Origin: Gavia stellata
Taxonomy: Eukaryota > Chordata > Aves > Gaviiformes > Gaviidae
Direction: 5' to 3'
Length of the DNA: 64,000 nt
NCBI RefSeq assembly: GCF_030936135.1
Contig: NC_082613.1
Coordinates: 1,984,001-2,048,000, forward strand
Under the pieces are notes generated by a model. It was given only the letters and a program-made list of their open reading frames with translations, made no database searches and was not told the origin of the DNA. Every line of letters begins with the position of its first letter. Positions within the stretch are counted from its first letter, which is position 1. The translations under genes and the position numbers were made by a program. Positions 1 to 9,800 of this stretch are shown here, piece after piece.

Positions 1-560
1 CTGGGGCTGGGTGCGGATGGTTTGGTTTGGGTTAGCGCAGACATCCGAGGTGGTGGTCTGTATTCATTTTGCATGTGAGCAAGGCCCTGAACTAAGTCCT
101 TTGTCATGGGCGTTGGTTGTGTTGGCCTCTTGATGAAGCCTGAGGGAGCCGAGGACGCCGGGCGAGGCGGCGTTCTGCGTTTGCACTGCACTTCGACTCG
201 GGCGGGGGGAGCCCATCTTTAAAAAAGAAAAAAAAATTGTAAAAAAAAAAAAAACCAAAAACCAAAACCAAACCACACTCGAAGTATAAATGCATCTGAA
301 AAGCAATTATAATATAGACATATATATATTTTGTTATGTTACTAAAGGACCATGTATGTAAGTAGACGTGGCTGTCTGAACCTTGTGGATTGTAACACTC
401 GATACTACTGAGCTCCTGTACATACACGCAGTTACGGCAGAAGGAATTATTTTATGTTTTAGCATGGTAATTTGTGTCTTGTATGTCTGAATATAAACTA
501 AAATAAAGATTGCTAAGTTATCTGAAACCACTGTTGTAAAATAAATGTTTTCAATGCAGA
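1..560 (+). other. DNAJC5: 3' UTR end of an upstream plus-strand gene, probably DNAJC5
   Basis: There is no convincing coding exon here. The stretch is AT-rich, non-repetitive and 3'-UTR-like, and it ends in two AATAAA signals on the plus strand. The gene is named by inference. In human 20q13.33 the gene left of UCKL1 is DNAJC5, transcribed toward it, and both UCKL1 and its other neighbour ZNF512B are present in this window in the expected order and orientation. DNAJC5 (cysteine string protein) is a synaptic-vesicle J-domain co-chaperone with a long 3' UTR. No DNAJC5 coding sequence is visible, so another plus-strand gene remains possible. A short A-rich tract sits at about 220-275. Confidence 0.5.
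502..545 (+). terminator. Tandem poly(A) signals (AATAAA x2)
   Basis: AATAAA occurs at 502-507 and again at 540-545 on the plus strand, about 38 bp apart. The second is followed by a T-rich stretch (TGTTTTC). This is typical of alternative cleavage sites at the end of an mRNA and marks the end of the leftmost gene at about 520-570. Confidence 0.6.
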
Positions 561-2089
561 AATGCGCATCGGCTTTTTCTTTCCTTACCTGTGCGCTGGA
601 ACTCCTCGCGAGGGGAAGGGTCTGCGCGGCCCCAGGGTTGGGTTGGGGGGATCCTGTGCCACGTGGGAGAAGGCTCCTGGCTCCTGCCATCCCCTGGACG
701 GGCACACCGCGCTGCCTGGCAGCTCCTCGGCTCTGCGTGCGGATGGATGCAGAGTCCCCGCCACAGGGACTGCAACTGCTCCCTTCTGCCCCCTCTTCCT
801 TGCACCCGCCTTGGGGCCCCCGGCATTTTTTGAGCATTAAAGGCCAAAGACCTTTGTACGATGCCGGACCACGGCAGGTATTTGGGGTGTAAATTCAAGT
901 TACAGTTGCCAGGCTGTGCGAGAAATGATTGCGGGGTGCTGGGGAAGGGGCCGGCTGCTCCGACCTTGGTGCAGGTCTGTCTGTCTGGAGTAAAAATAAC
1001 CTTTTCTGAAGAAGCTTGACGTCGTCGGAGACTGGTTTTGCTCCTGGTGTTGCTGGTGGAGAGACAGAAGCGAAGATGAGCAAAAGATGTGCCAAAGGCT
1101 GCTACGAGACCTGTTTCACAGCCGAGATGGGGACTGAGGCAGCGTAAACCTGAGTCCCGCACCTGGGCCCGTGGCGGCTGAAAGGCCGCCCTTCCTGCAA
1201 GGTGCCACCGGCGGCTGTTACCCGTGCGGCTCTCCTGGGATCAGGCACTGTGAAGAGGTTAATTCCGCGTTTGATGGAAAGCTGCTGGAAGGAGGTAAGC
1301 ACAAAATCGTGCTGTTTCAACTCTGCGTGTGCTCCCCGGCAGAACTCACCGTGGGTACGGCCTCGGCATAGCCGGGGGCTGCGCCCGGTCCCGCTCAGCC
1401 CCTCGCCTCGCGGGACGGTTCCCCGGGGACAGCTGCCTCCGACCGCCCTCCCCTCCCCGTGCCAAAGCCGAGCTGTGCCCCGGAGCCACCGCAACAGGGC
1501 ACGCCGGTGGCTTTGGGCAGCTGCGCTGAGAATGGAGAAGGGGCTCCCATCACACCGTGGCCCGGTGAGGGCTGTCGGCGGCTGGGGCTGCCTGGCAGCG
1601 GCGCAGGCAGGGCGCAGGGAGCAAAACGCTCCCGCTGGCAGCCAGAGGTTGGACACATCTGAGCTGAGCGGGGACCATTTCGGCTGCCTTTTGCTGGGAA
1701 AAGGTGTCCCATTGTCAGGCACCTTCTGGCCGTGCTGCCCCCAGGGCGCTGAGGGATGGAGCGTGGTGGGTCTGGCTGTTCAGCTAAAGTGGCGTTTTTC
1801 CATTGGAGACTTTTGGTTCTCTTTTATTGATTGTTTCCCCCTCATAGCAAATTAAACCTCTTTACGTGTCGCTTTGGGGTTTTCTATCATGGACTACTTG
1901 TGTGTAACAATTTCCTCTTCAGCCCAACTCAGGACGAAATCCGGCACCCGCACACGGCCGTTCCTCCTGGCAGGCTCCTGGCTCCCACCCCGCAGCCGGG
2001 CTCTTTGCTCCCGCGGCACCTTCCATTTCCCTTCGCTTTGAAATGCTGAATACAGTGGCCCATGTGCTGACGGCCGGAGGATGCTTTGC
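561..2089. other. Intergenic, no gene seen
   Basis: This is the GC-rich spacer between the leftmost transcript and a CR1 fragment. Open frames occur on both strands but are explained by GC richness. None has family similarity I recognise or splice-supported continuity. Confidence 0.55.
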
Positions 2090-2365
2090 CTGTGTGCCGA
2101 CAGGACAAGAGGAAATGGCCTCAAGTTGCGCCAGGGGAGGTTTACGCTGGATATTAGGAAAAATTTCTTTCCTGAGAGAGTGGTGAAGCACTGGAAGAGG
2201 CTGCCCAGGGAGGTGGTGGAGTCACCGTCACTGGAGATGTTCAAGGGACGTGTGGATGTGGCACTGCGGGACATGGGTTAGTGGGCATGGTGGGGTTGGG
2301 GTGGTGGTTGGACCTGATGATCTTACAGGTCTTTTCCAACCTTAGTGATTCTGTGATTCTGTGAC
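2090..2365 (+). mobile_element. CR1 LINE, 5'-truncated 3' end
   Basis: The fragment begins with the CR1 stretch for GQEEMASSC-like residues (acaagaggaaatggcctcaa) and runs through the conserved ggctgcccagggaggtggtgg block. It ends in the 3' UTR block (gatcttacaggtcttttcc) and the short terminal repeat ATTCTGTGATTCTGTG near 2348-2363. CR1 is the dominant LINE of birds and other sauropsids and has this 8-bp-type tail instead of poly(A). Only about 275 bp of the roughly 4.5 kb element remain, so it is dead on arrival. It helps place the organism. Confidence 0.9.
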
Positions 2366-4677
2366 TGCTGAAGGCTGCCCTGCCTGTCTGCATGCCAGCA
2401 GTGTGTCCTTGGCTCATCCCGGCTGGCACAAGCTGGAAATTCCGCTCTTGGGGACCGTGGGAGTGAAGTTCAGCACCACGTACGCTGGCCTGGAGGGGCC
2501 GAGAAGTGCATGATGCAGAGCAGGAGGAGATCCAGAGCCTCAGGTCCCTCTCCATGCTCTAGGGACCACCCTGAGCCATCCTCCGAGCTGGGGGACGCGG
2601 CACCGCTGTGGGGTGAGGAGGGGGCTGCAGGGCGGTCGGGCAGGGGAGAGGACACGGGAATGTGTCCCTTGCCGAAACCTGGCTTGGAAAAGGCACTGAT
2701 GGGCAGAGGCAAAAAGCTGCTGGGGCAGAGAAGACCCGAGGGAAAGCCGGGCTGGGGGTGCCGGCCCAGGCTAGGTGGGGTTCACAAACCCAGCTCAAAG
2801 CTGTTCAATCTGGGCACGGGTTCCTCCAGGCCGTGCCTCCGCCGCGGCACCCGCTTCCCTGCGCTCTTGGCTCGGCAGGGGCTGATCTTTTATCTTGATT
2901 TCTGTCCTAACCACGCAAGTCACCGCTCCCTCACTGTCCCCTCTCTAATGTCCCCGGGGTGCCAGAGGTCCTGTCTGTCCCCGTGCCCACCCCAAGTCGG
3001 TCACCCCGGGCTGGGATGGCTGAGCCGGCTGTGGGGAGGGACATCGAGGACCCGGCGGTTTGCGGAGGGCTCTGTGCATGGCCCCTGGGACACTTCTGCT
3101 CCTTCCCCCAGGGATGCAGCAGAGCAAACCCTCCCGCCACGACGGTCCGTGCCTGGGAGCCTTCCCCAAACCCAGTTCAGCTCCGTCTCACCCCAGTGCT
3201 GCAGCTCGGCCCCACAGACAGGGGATGGCTGGCAGTGGTCCCTGCGCAGCCCGCGGTGGGAACGGCTGCTCCGAGCACGGGGCTGTGTTTGTGGGAGGGG
3301 GATTGAGGCAATGGGGCGGTCTGTGCCCCAGTGCAGGACACAGCGTCAGGAGGGAGGGTCCAGGACCCCTTGGGGGGGCTGTGATGCTCTTGCTGCTGAT
3401 GCACAGTCGGGAAAGCTCTTACACGGATGCTCATCTTCCTCCGGGAGCCACCAAGCTCAGGTTTCATTAAACCTTGTCCCAAGCCGCCAGCTGTGACACT
3501 AAAAGGCGCAGACTTGCTGAGAGGCGGGGGAGCAGCGGCTTTTGGAGCCATTCGCAGTGATGCTGGAGGAGGAAAAGCTGTGGCCGGGTCTTGGGGAGCA
3601 GGTCCCAGCCTGGGGCTCGGAGTAAACCCCGGTTGTCAAAGCCACGTCTGTCCCGGGAGGGCTCTGAGGACACGGGGCTGCTCCAGCCAGAGCTCGCGGG
3701 CACCCACGGACCCTGCCGGGCCCCTCACGGGGTCAGAGGAGCCACCAGCGCCGCTGTCACCAGCACAGTGTTCAAGAGAGAAACGTCCCCTACAGCCGAC
3801 TGTCCCCCACTCGTGTCCCAGGCCACCCCCAAGTGCTTCTCCTGCCTTAGGCTGCTGCTGGCACCCAGCACCCTGCAAGCAGCAGCAATTCTCCTCCTCC
3901 TCCTCCTCCTCCCCACGCTGGGTCTGGGGGCCTCGGCTCAGCCTGTCCCAGTCCCCCCTCCCGCCCCAGCGAGGCCCCAGCTTTCTGGAGAGGTTTGAAA
4001 GTGCTCCTGAGGCACTCTGGCTGCCTCAGGCTGTGCGTAATTGCCTCTGGTTTAACAAACTGTTCCTCCCTTTCCTTGCAGTAATTACTGCTTTTATGTA
4101 TTCCTTACCTTTTTTTCATAATGGGAGAAAAATGTACCTTTAGAGAAAAAACCCAGCCAGCCCACAAAGCGATCACAGTGCATTAGCAGCGTGAGGAGAA
4201 GCTTTGTCCCGTGTCACCACCAGTTTCAGAGAAGATCAAACTTGGTTTGAGAGACTCAAGACTGCTCTCCACGGTAGTTTTGGTTGCCGGTGCCAGAGCT
4301 GCTGCTAGTGCAGCCCTGGAAGGAGGATGAGGGACCTTCGGGTCCCTGTGGGATGCCGGTGTCTGGCTGGATGAGTGATGGCCCTGGGTGATGGCGATGA
4401 GCTCATGGGTGGCAGCGATGGGGTCATGACAATCACCCACAGGTGATGCCAATCCCTCACAGCCTGCTGATGGGCTGTGGTAGGACATGATCACCAACAC
4501 CACATCCCAACCAACTCGAGACCCTCTTCCAGGACCGACCGCGAGCCCCTCTGCAGCACGTGCTGCCCCATCCCCATGCCAGGGGCTGTTTGTGCCACCT
4601 CACTCCTTATTGCGCAGCTGATGGTGGCTTTTCACATGCACGTGTGTCCACACGTGTGTGTGTCCCATACTCCCACG
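2366..4677. other. Intergenic, with a short CTC-repeat tract
   Basis: I recognise no gene. A pure (CTC)n-like tract occurs at about 3891-3914. Several long open frames, for example 2510-3496 on plus, have the Pro/Gly/Arg/Ser composition expected of GC-rich noncoding DNA. Confidence 0.5.
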
Positions 4678-4765
4678 GCTGCTGAGTGGTGTGGTTTGCC
4701 CCTCTCCCGCCCGAGGAACGAAGTTCCTCGGGCGGGAGAGGCGCGAACCACACAACTCAGAGCGC
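4678..4765. repeat. Near-perfect long hairpin (inverted repeat)
   Basis: The left core arm at 4701-4719 and right core arm at 4723-4741 are perfect reverse complements (19 bp) separated by the 3-nt loop gaa. Complementarity continues imperfectly outward for roughly another 20 bp on each side (gtgtggtttgcc against gcgcgaaccacac). The element lies about 300 bp beyond the predicted CRH2 cleavage site. No terminal repeats or target-site duplication were identified, so it is not shown to be a transposon. Confidence 0.85.
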
Positions 4766-5068
4766 TTTATGCCGGCGCCTTTCACCCAGGGATGCATCTG
4801 GGATTGTGCCGGTGTTTTTTGGGGAAGACCTGGTTTGGGTCCGGGAGGGGAAAGGATGCTCGGTACCCATGGTTGCTGCAACAGTGGTATGTCAAAGTAT
4901 TCCCAAAGCCCGTGTCTGCAAAGGGGATGGATTCAGAGGACTCAAAATCAGGGATTTACCCCCGCCTCCGGAGGGAGCGGAGGAAAGGGTCACCTTTGCC
5001 AGCCCCATGTAGGGCTGGGGGGGGCAGGAAGCCCAAAAGCACGGCAGTGGGGCAGGTGCGAGGGCGAC

Positions 5069-5074
5069 TTTAAT
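5069..5074 (-). terminator. CRH2: Candidate CRH2 poly(A) signal (ATTAAA)
   Basis: ATTAAA on the minus strand is the first poly(A)-like hexamer I see after the CRH2 stop codon. It implies a 3' UTR of about 190-220 nt. ATTAAA is the most common AATAAA variant. RNA data are needed to confirm the cleavage site. Confidence 0.5.
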
Positions 5075-5264
5075 GCACAACAGCGAGAGCGACACGCGGG
5101 GGACGCAACGACAGGGACCCCGCCGGGCAAGGAGGGGGGGCTCCCAGGGCACGGCTCCAGCACCCGGCTGGGCAGCAGCATCCCCCCGCCTTCTCCCCTC
5201 TGCCATGGCCGCTCGCTATGGGGTCGGTCTCCTTAATTTCCTTCCCCCCCCCCAAGACCCCCCC

Positions 5265-5657
5265 TCATTTTCCTATACTCTGCAGCAAGAGCTTATTGCT
5301 GAGCGCCTTCTGGGCCAGTCTCTCCTCCCGGGACATCTCCAGGAACTCGCGCAGGAGATGGAAGGTGAGATCCAGCGAGTTGGGTTTGCCCTCTCGCCTC
5401 TTGCCGGTTTGCAGCGCCCGCGGGCTGCGGGGTCCCGGGGTGGGCTCTGCTCCACGGGGCTGGCACAGTCTTTGGGGCAGGGGGCCGACGGCGGGGGCCG
5501 GGGGTCGCGGGGCTCCCGGCCAGGGCTCCCAGGTGGGTTGGGGGGCCAGGGTCAGCCGGCGGGACGGGCCCCGGGGCCACTGCAGGGGCGAGCAGGTCTC
5601 CGAGGGCAGGAAGAGCAGGACGAGGACGGAGGCAGCCGAAATCATCCTGACCCGCAT
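5265..5657 (-). CDS. CRH2: Corticotropin-releasing hormone 2 precursor (prepro-CRH2)
   Basis: Intact 130-residue precursor of a secreted CRH-family neuropeptide; family members act on class B G-protein-coupled CRH receptors. Residues 1-~22 form a signal peptide (basic MRVRM, then hydrophobic core VLVLLFL). Residues ~23-85 are a Pro/Arg-rich propeptide. K86-R87-R88 is the convertase site. Residues 89-128 are the hormone and G129-K130 the amidation and trimming signal before the stop. The hormone carries the family signature SLDLTFHLLRE (94-104), then LEM, LAQ, A.SN and a terminal IGK. CRH shares this arrangement; urocortins differ in the middle. As in CRH, the whole CDS is in one exon, with an acceptor (CTCTTGCAG) 24 nt upstream of the start. 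A second in-frame Met is residue 5. The precursor is shorter than CRH precursors. The assignment to CRH2 rather than CRH rests on sequence divergence plus the UCKL1/ZNF512B neighbourhood; CRH sits elsewhere, near DNAJC5B/TRIM55. Confidence 0.93.
   Translation of the reverse strand: MRVRMISAASVLVLLFLPSETCSPLQWPRGPSRRLTLAPQPTWEPWPGAPRPPAPAVGPLPQRLCQPRGAEPTPGPRSPRALQTGKRREGKPNSLDLTFHLLREFLEMSREERLAQKALSNKLLLQSIGK
5274..5393 (-). other. CRH2: Predicted mature CRH2 peptide (40 aa, amidated)
   Basis: Cleavage after the tribasic K86-R87-R88 leaves E89 through I128, with G129 as amide donor after removal of K130. The length matches the 40-41 residues usual for CRH-family hormones. The N-terminal receptor-activating segment (SLDLTF) and the C-terminal amide are both retained. 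The exact N-terminus is inferred. Confidence 0.82.
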
Positions 5658-5681
5658 CGCAGCCGCTCCGGCGCCAGACGC

Positions 5682-6163
5682 CTGCAAGAGCCCCCCCCAA
5701 AAACCCCGCACCCCCACATCCCCCCCCCCGCTCCGGTTAGGGGGTACCCGAGAGGCTTCACACCATGGGGGGGGACCCCCGCCCCAGGGATGAGACCCCC
5801 ACCCCCGCCTTGTCCCTGGGACAGGACCCTCCTGAGGACAGGACCCCCCCCGGGGGCTGGAACCCCCCACCCGGGGATGGGACACCCCTGCTCCCGGGAA
5901 GGGACTCCCCCCACCTCCCCGGGCCGGGTCCCCCCCTGGGCATGGGAGACCCTTGGCTGCTGGGATGGGACCCCCCGGGACCTGGGACCCCCCGGGATCT
6001 GGGATGGGACCCTCCTCGCCCCCAGGGATGCGATACCCCCCGCCCGGGCATGGGACCCTCACGCCCCCAGGACCGGACGCCCCTCCCCGGGCCGGGACCG
6101 GCGGGGGCTCCCGGGGAGGGGGGAGGTGGCTGTCCGGCGGGTGCCCGCCCCGGCCGCGCTCAC
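5682..6163 (-). other. Predicted CRH2 intron 1 with GC-rich degenerate minisatellite
   Basis: The predicted donor on minus is GCG|GTGAGCG (intron starts at 6163). The acceptor is CTCTTGCAG at 5682-5690, with a CTAAC branch-point-like motif further upstream. The core (about 5760-6070) is an imperfect tandem array of motifs like gggatgggacccccc. CRH-family genes typically carry one intron in the 5' UTR, which this fits. The splice sites are unverified. Confidence 0.5.
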
Positions 6164-6200
6164 CGCTCGCCGCCGCTCCGCCCGGCAGGACGCACCGCAC
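6164..6200 (-). other. CRH2: Predicted CRH2 5' UTR exon 1
   Basis: The exon is bounded 3' by a good donor (GTGAGCG on minus at 6157-6163). Its 5' limit is set about 25-30 bp downstream of the TATA box at 6224-6231. It has no coding content. The limits are inferred from motif spacing only. Confidence 0.4.
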
Positions 6201-6223
6201 CGCGCCGCCCGCCCGCCACCGCG

Positions 6224-6301
6224 CTATATAGGGGCGGCGGCGGGACCCACGTGACCGCGCTATAGCCGGGCGGCGCGGGGCGGACCCCCCCCCCACGTGA
6301 C
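6224..6301 (-). promoter_or_regulatory. CRH2: CRH2 core promoter: TATA box plus two CACGTGAC boxes
   Basis: CTATATAG at 6224-6231 is a TATA box and is itself a palindrome. Upstream on minus, CACGTGAC occurs at 6248-6255 and 6294-6301, 46 bp apart. This is a USF/MITF/TFE-type E-box overlapping a CRE-like half site (the second reads on into CACGTGACG). The whole block is CpG-dense. A TATA box with E-box/CRE elements suits a regulated neuropeptide gene. Factor identity is inferred from the motifs. Confidence 0.6.
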
Positions 6302-6349
6302 GCGGGGCCGGGGCGGCGGGAGCTGTCCGCGGTGCTGAAGGGCCGCGGC

Positions 6350-6835
6350 GGGCGGGCGGGGCGGGAGTCCGGGGGGGACACGGGGGATCGTGGGGGTGCG
6401 GGTCTGGGGGGACACGGGGGATTGTGGGGGTGAGAGGGGTGAGAGCCGGGGGGGGGACACGGGGGTACGTGGGGGTGCAAGTCTGGGGGGACATGGGGTT
6501 ACATGTGGGGCTGAGAGTCTGGGGGAGCACATGGGGGTACACGGGGGCATGTGGGGGTGAGAGGGGTGAGAGCCTGGGGGGGGACACGGGGGTACGTGAG
6601 GGTGCAAGTCTGGGGTGGACATGGGGTTACAGGTGGGGCTGAGAGTCTGGGGGAGCACATGGGGGTACACGGGGGTACGTGGGGGTGAGAGGGGTGAGAG
6701 TCTAGGGGGGAACACGGGGGTACGTGGGGGGAAGGGGGTGAGAGTCTGGGGGTACACAGGGGTACGTGGGAGTGAGTGTTTTGGGGGATATATGGGGAGG
6801 CCCATGGGGGTGTGAGGTGAGTGCAGGGGGGGCAC
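6350..6835. repeat. G-rich minisatellite upstream of CRH2
   Basis: A tandem array on plus is built from variants of gggggacacgggggtacgtgg and gtgagagtctggggg. A higher-order period of about 128 bp is visible: acatggggttac recurs at 6491 and 6619 in matching context. G-runs of 4-8 on plus give strong G-quadruplex potential. Long open frames through it are repeat artefacts. Confidence 0.85.
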
Positions 6836-9800
6836 AAATGGTTTGAGGGGTGTTTCTGTGTGTGTGTGTCAGAGGGGTGGGGGTGTCCAGGAGATGGGGA
6901 GCCAGGGGGGTGTGAGGGTGTGTGTGTGGGGTGTGTACGTGCGTGTGCACGACGGAGCCACCATGTGTGACGGGGGCGATCAGGGGTGCAGCAGAACCAG
7001 CCGGCCAAGCCCCCCGCACCCACGTCACACCGGGACATGCTTCCAGGCACTCGCACACGAATCCACGCTCGGTCCCCTGGAAACCCCCATGGCGCAGCGT
7101 GGTCCCCACGGGCCGCGTGTGCCCGCGGTAGAGGGACACGCCGGGGCGCACAGGCATGTGCGGGGTCGGCCCTGAGCTCTGCAGCTCTTCATTTCACAGG
7201 AAAAGTTTTCCCCGTCGGTGCCAGCAGCTCCTTCGGAAGTTGGCCAGCGAAGGCAGCCCCAGCACCTTCCCCGGCTCCTCCGAGTGATTCATCTCCTGGT
7301 ATTGTGCAGATGAAAACTTCACTTCAGAAGCATAAATGAGCTTCTGGAGCGCAATTTTTCCCCTTTGGCGGAGTACAAAAGGCACGTTCTTTCCCCAGCT
7401 TGATGGCCCAGCACAGCGACACACCTCTGGATGCAAATCGGGGTCCAAGGGATACACGCATGTGATTCATTTGCCTTTTCCTCCCTCCCTGCTGGAGCTT
7501 CCATCATTCAGCACTTGGAGCTCAGCAATCACTTCATCTCGCAAAAGTGCTGCTGTCTCTAAAATTAAAATTCCTTCATGAGGAATAAACATTTCAAGAG
7601 AAAGGAAAAAAAAACCTGAACCCACATTAAAGAGAACTTGAATGAATCGCAAACTGCACCCCCCCCCCCCCCACGCCCCCCATCCTCCTCCAGGTCAGGA
7701 GCCACCCAAAAAATGAGGGCTCTGCTGCTTTCTGGAGGGTCACCAGGAAGGGCTGAGGGGATTTGTGGGGGCAGCAAGCTGGGGGCTCCCCCGCGCCCCC
7801 TCAGCTGCAAAATAACTCCTAGCAGAAGCACGGCGGCCGTCGGGCGGGAGGGAGGGGGGAGCATCCGCCTCCCACTTGCTTTGTGTGCGGTGCATTGTGT
7901 AAGTCCTTTTCTTTACTGAATCATTGAGAACCGCTGTAATTTCCAGTGCTCCACCTGAGCCTGCTTTTCCCTCTGTCCCCAAAGCCTGACCCTGCACTGA
8001 GGCTGTGCCGGGCGCTGAGCCCGTCCCTGCCGTGCTGGCAGGAGCCCTCCTGCCACTGCCCTGCCTGCAGCTCCCAGGGCATCTCCCAGACCTGGTGGGT
8101 GCTGAGGGCAAATGTGACACCCCCCCCAAAAATCCCAAGAGGAGAAGGAAGCGGCTCCACTAGCAACTGGAGCCCCAGCCTTGGGGAGCCCCAGCGTGGG
8201 GGAACAGAGCTGCCTTCTCTGTGCTGTCTGCTGCTCATGGGGACTCCCAGGATGGTTTTAAGTCTCCTTGAAGTCGGATCGGGACTTGGTGGGTGCTGGT
8301 GCTCCCCTGCTTGCCTGGCTGCTCCCCTGCCTGCCCAACCGCTCCCCTGCCTGCCCAGCCGCTCTCTGCCATGGGGCAGCATTGGTGCAACGCATGCAAG
8401 TGAATCTGGGGTTATTTTTACATAGGCCAAGCACGGGGACGGGTGACCCCAGATGACTTGGGCCCATGGGAGCTGAGGCGGCAGAGCAGGGCACTGACAG
8501 CCAGGGACCCCTCACTGCAGGGGCGGCCCACATTTCGGGGCTGCTCTGCCCTCCGGCTGCAGTGGCTGTGCCCGGGCATCCCAGCGGCACCGATTTTGGC
8601 TTGCTCCCCTGCACGTGGGGCTGGGCTCACTTTGGAAAACTCTTTTTGCCCCATCTCCTGGGGCTGCTCTGCATCACCCGTGGGGCTTTGGGGGTCACCC
8701 CGGCTCAGGAGCAGCGAGCCAGCGGCTCTGGGCAGGGAGAACTGCTTCCACACTGACACCCTCATGGCTGGGAGCAGACATGGGGTGATACAGCTCGTTT
8801 CATCTGTTACCCCCATGGCCAGCGCTGGGGCTGGTGATGCTTTAGATCATTTTGCTTTAGGATTAGTCATTTAATTGTAGGAAAGACAGTGAATCCGACA
8901 AGTGCGTCTTGTACTTGTGTTTTATTTAGGAAGCTCAACTTGGAAAATTTTTAAAAAAAGTAATTTTTCTGCTCCCTTCATAAATTACTGACACATTCAG
9001 CGCTGAAGGGCCCCGTGTGCTGCCTGGGGATTCATTATCGTCACTTTTAGGGATGTCACTGTCTCTTCCTCTAGTCAGGAGTGCGAGGAGCGACGTGTTA
9101 ATGATGCTTTCAGGGATGCCAAATTCACCCCTTGGCTGCGCTCATTGGCTCACAGAGGCATGGATCCGGTGGCCTTGCAGCTGGTGGGAGTCAGAGAGGC
9201 TCCTAATTAGGCGCTTTTAGCGCTTGGAGTCTTCCGTCTCGTGAACAGCGAGTCGCACGCGACAGCCGCTGCTTCGCCGACCGTGACAGCTTCGGCGCTA
9301 AAGCGTGGCTGAGCTTCCAGCAGCTTCTCCCAAGGAACGGGTGAGATTTGCTGGCCACTTTCCTCCCTTTGCTCCTCGGGGGCTGGCATCTGCCCCAGTC
9401 CTTCCCCGTCGTCACAAACAGCCATGCCAGGGTTCACACATGTATCGGTAAAAGGCTGCAGACCAAGCGCCGGTGCCCCTCTGCTCCCCCCCGTGCATCC
9501 TCCAGGTGTCGGGTGGAGGGGGCGGCCGTGGTGCTGGTGGGGGCCGGTGCTGCCCATCCCGCTCTGGAGAAGGCATCTCATGGGCTGACGAACCTGAGAT
9601 TGACCCTTATGTTTCACCATTCTCAGGTTAGACAGTCCTCGAGATGCCCCTCGCGTGGGCAGCCGCCGCGCCCCACACCCCATGCCCTGTGCCCCACGTG
9701 CCGTGCCCCAGGCCACATGCTCACCCAGACCTCCCCAGCCTTTGAGGAATTTGGAAGAGAAAGCAGAGAAGCAGCCCCTTGGCTCTGCCTTCCCACAGCG

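Noticed and set aside
2090-2365. Small gene in the CR1 tail
   Set aside because: The frame matches the C-terminal end of CR1 ORF2 and is a decayed transposon remnant.
2510-3496. 328-codon plus-strand open frame
   Set aside because: GC-driven stop depletion with overlapping open frames on both strands, no recognisable family, no promoter or poly(A) context.
5073-6254. 393-codon plus-strand open frame opposite CRH2
   Set aside because: It is the shadow of the GC-rich CRH2 exon and intron minisatellite; Gly/Pro-rich with no homology I know.
5265-6587. 440-codon extension of the CRH2 frame upstream
   Set aside because: The upstream part is open only because of the C-rich minisatellites. The signal peptide at 5657 and the acceptor at 5682 define the real start.
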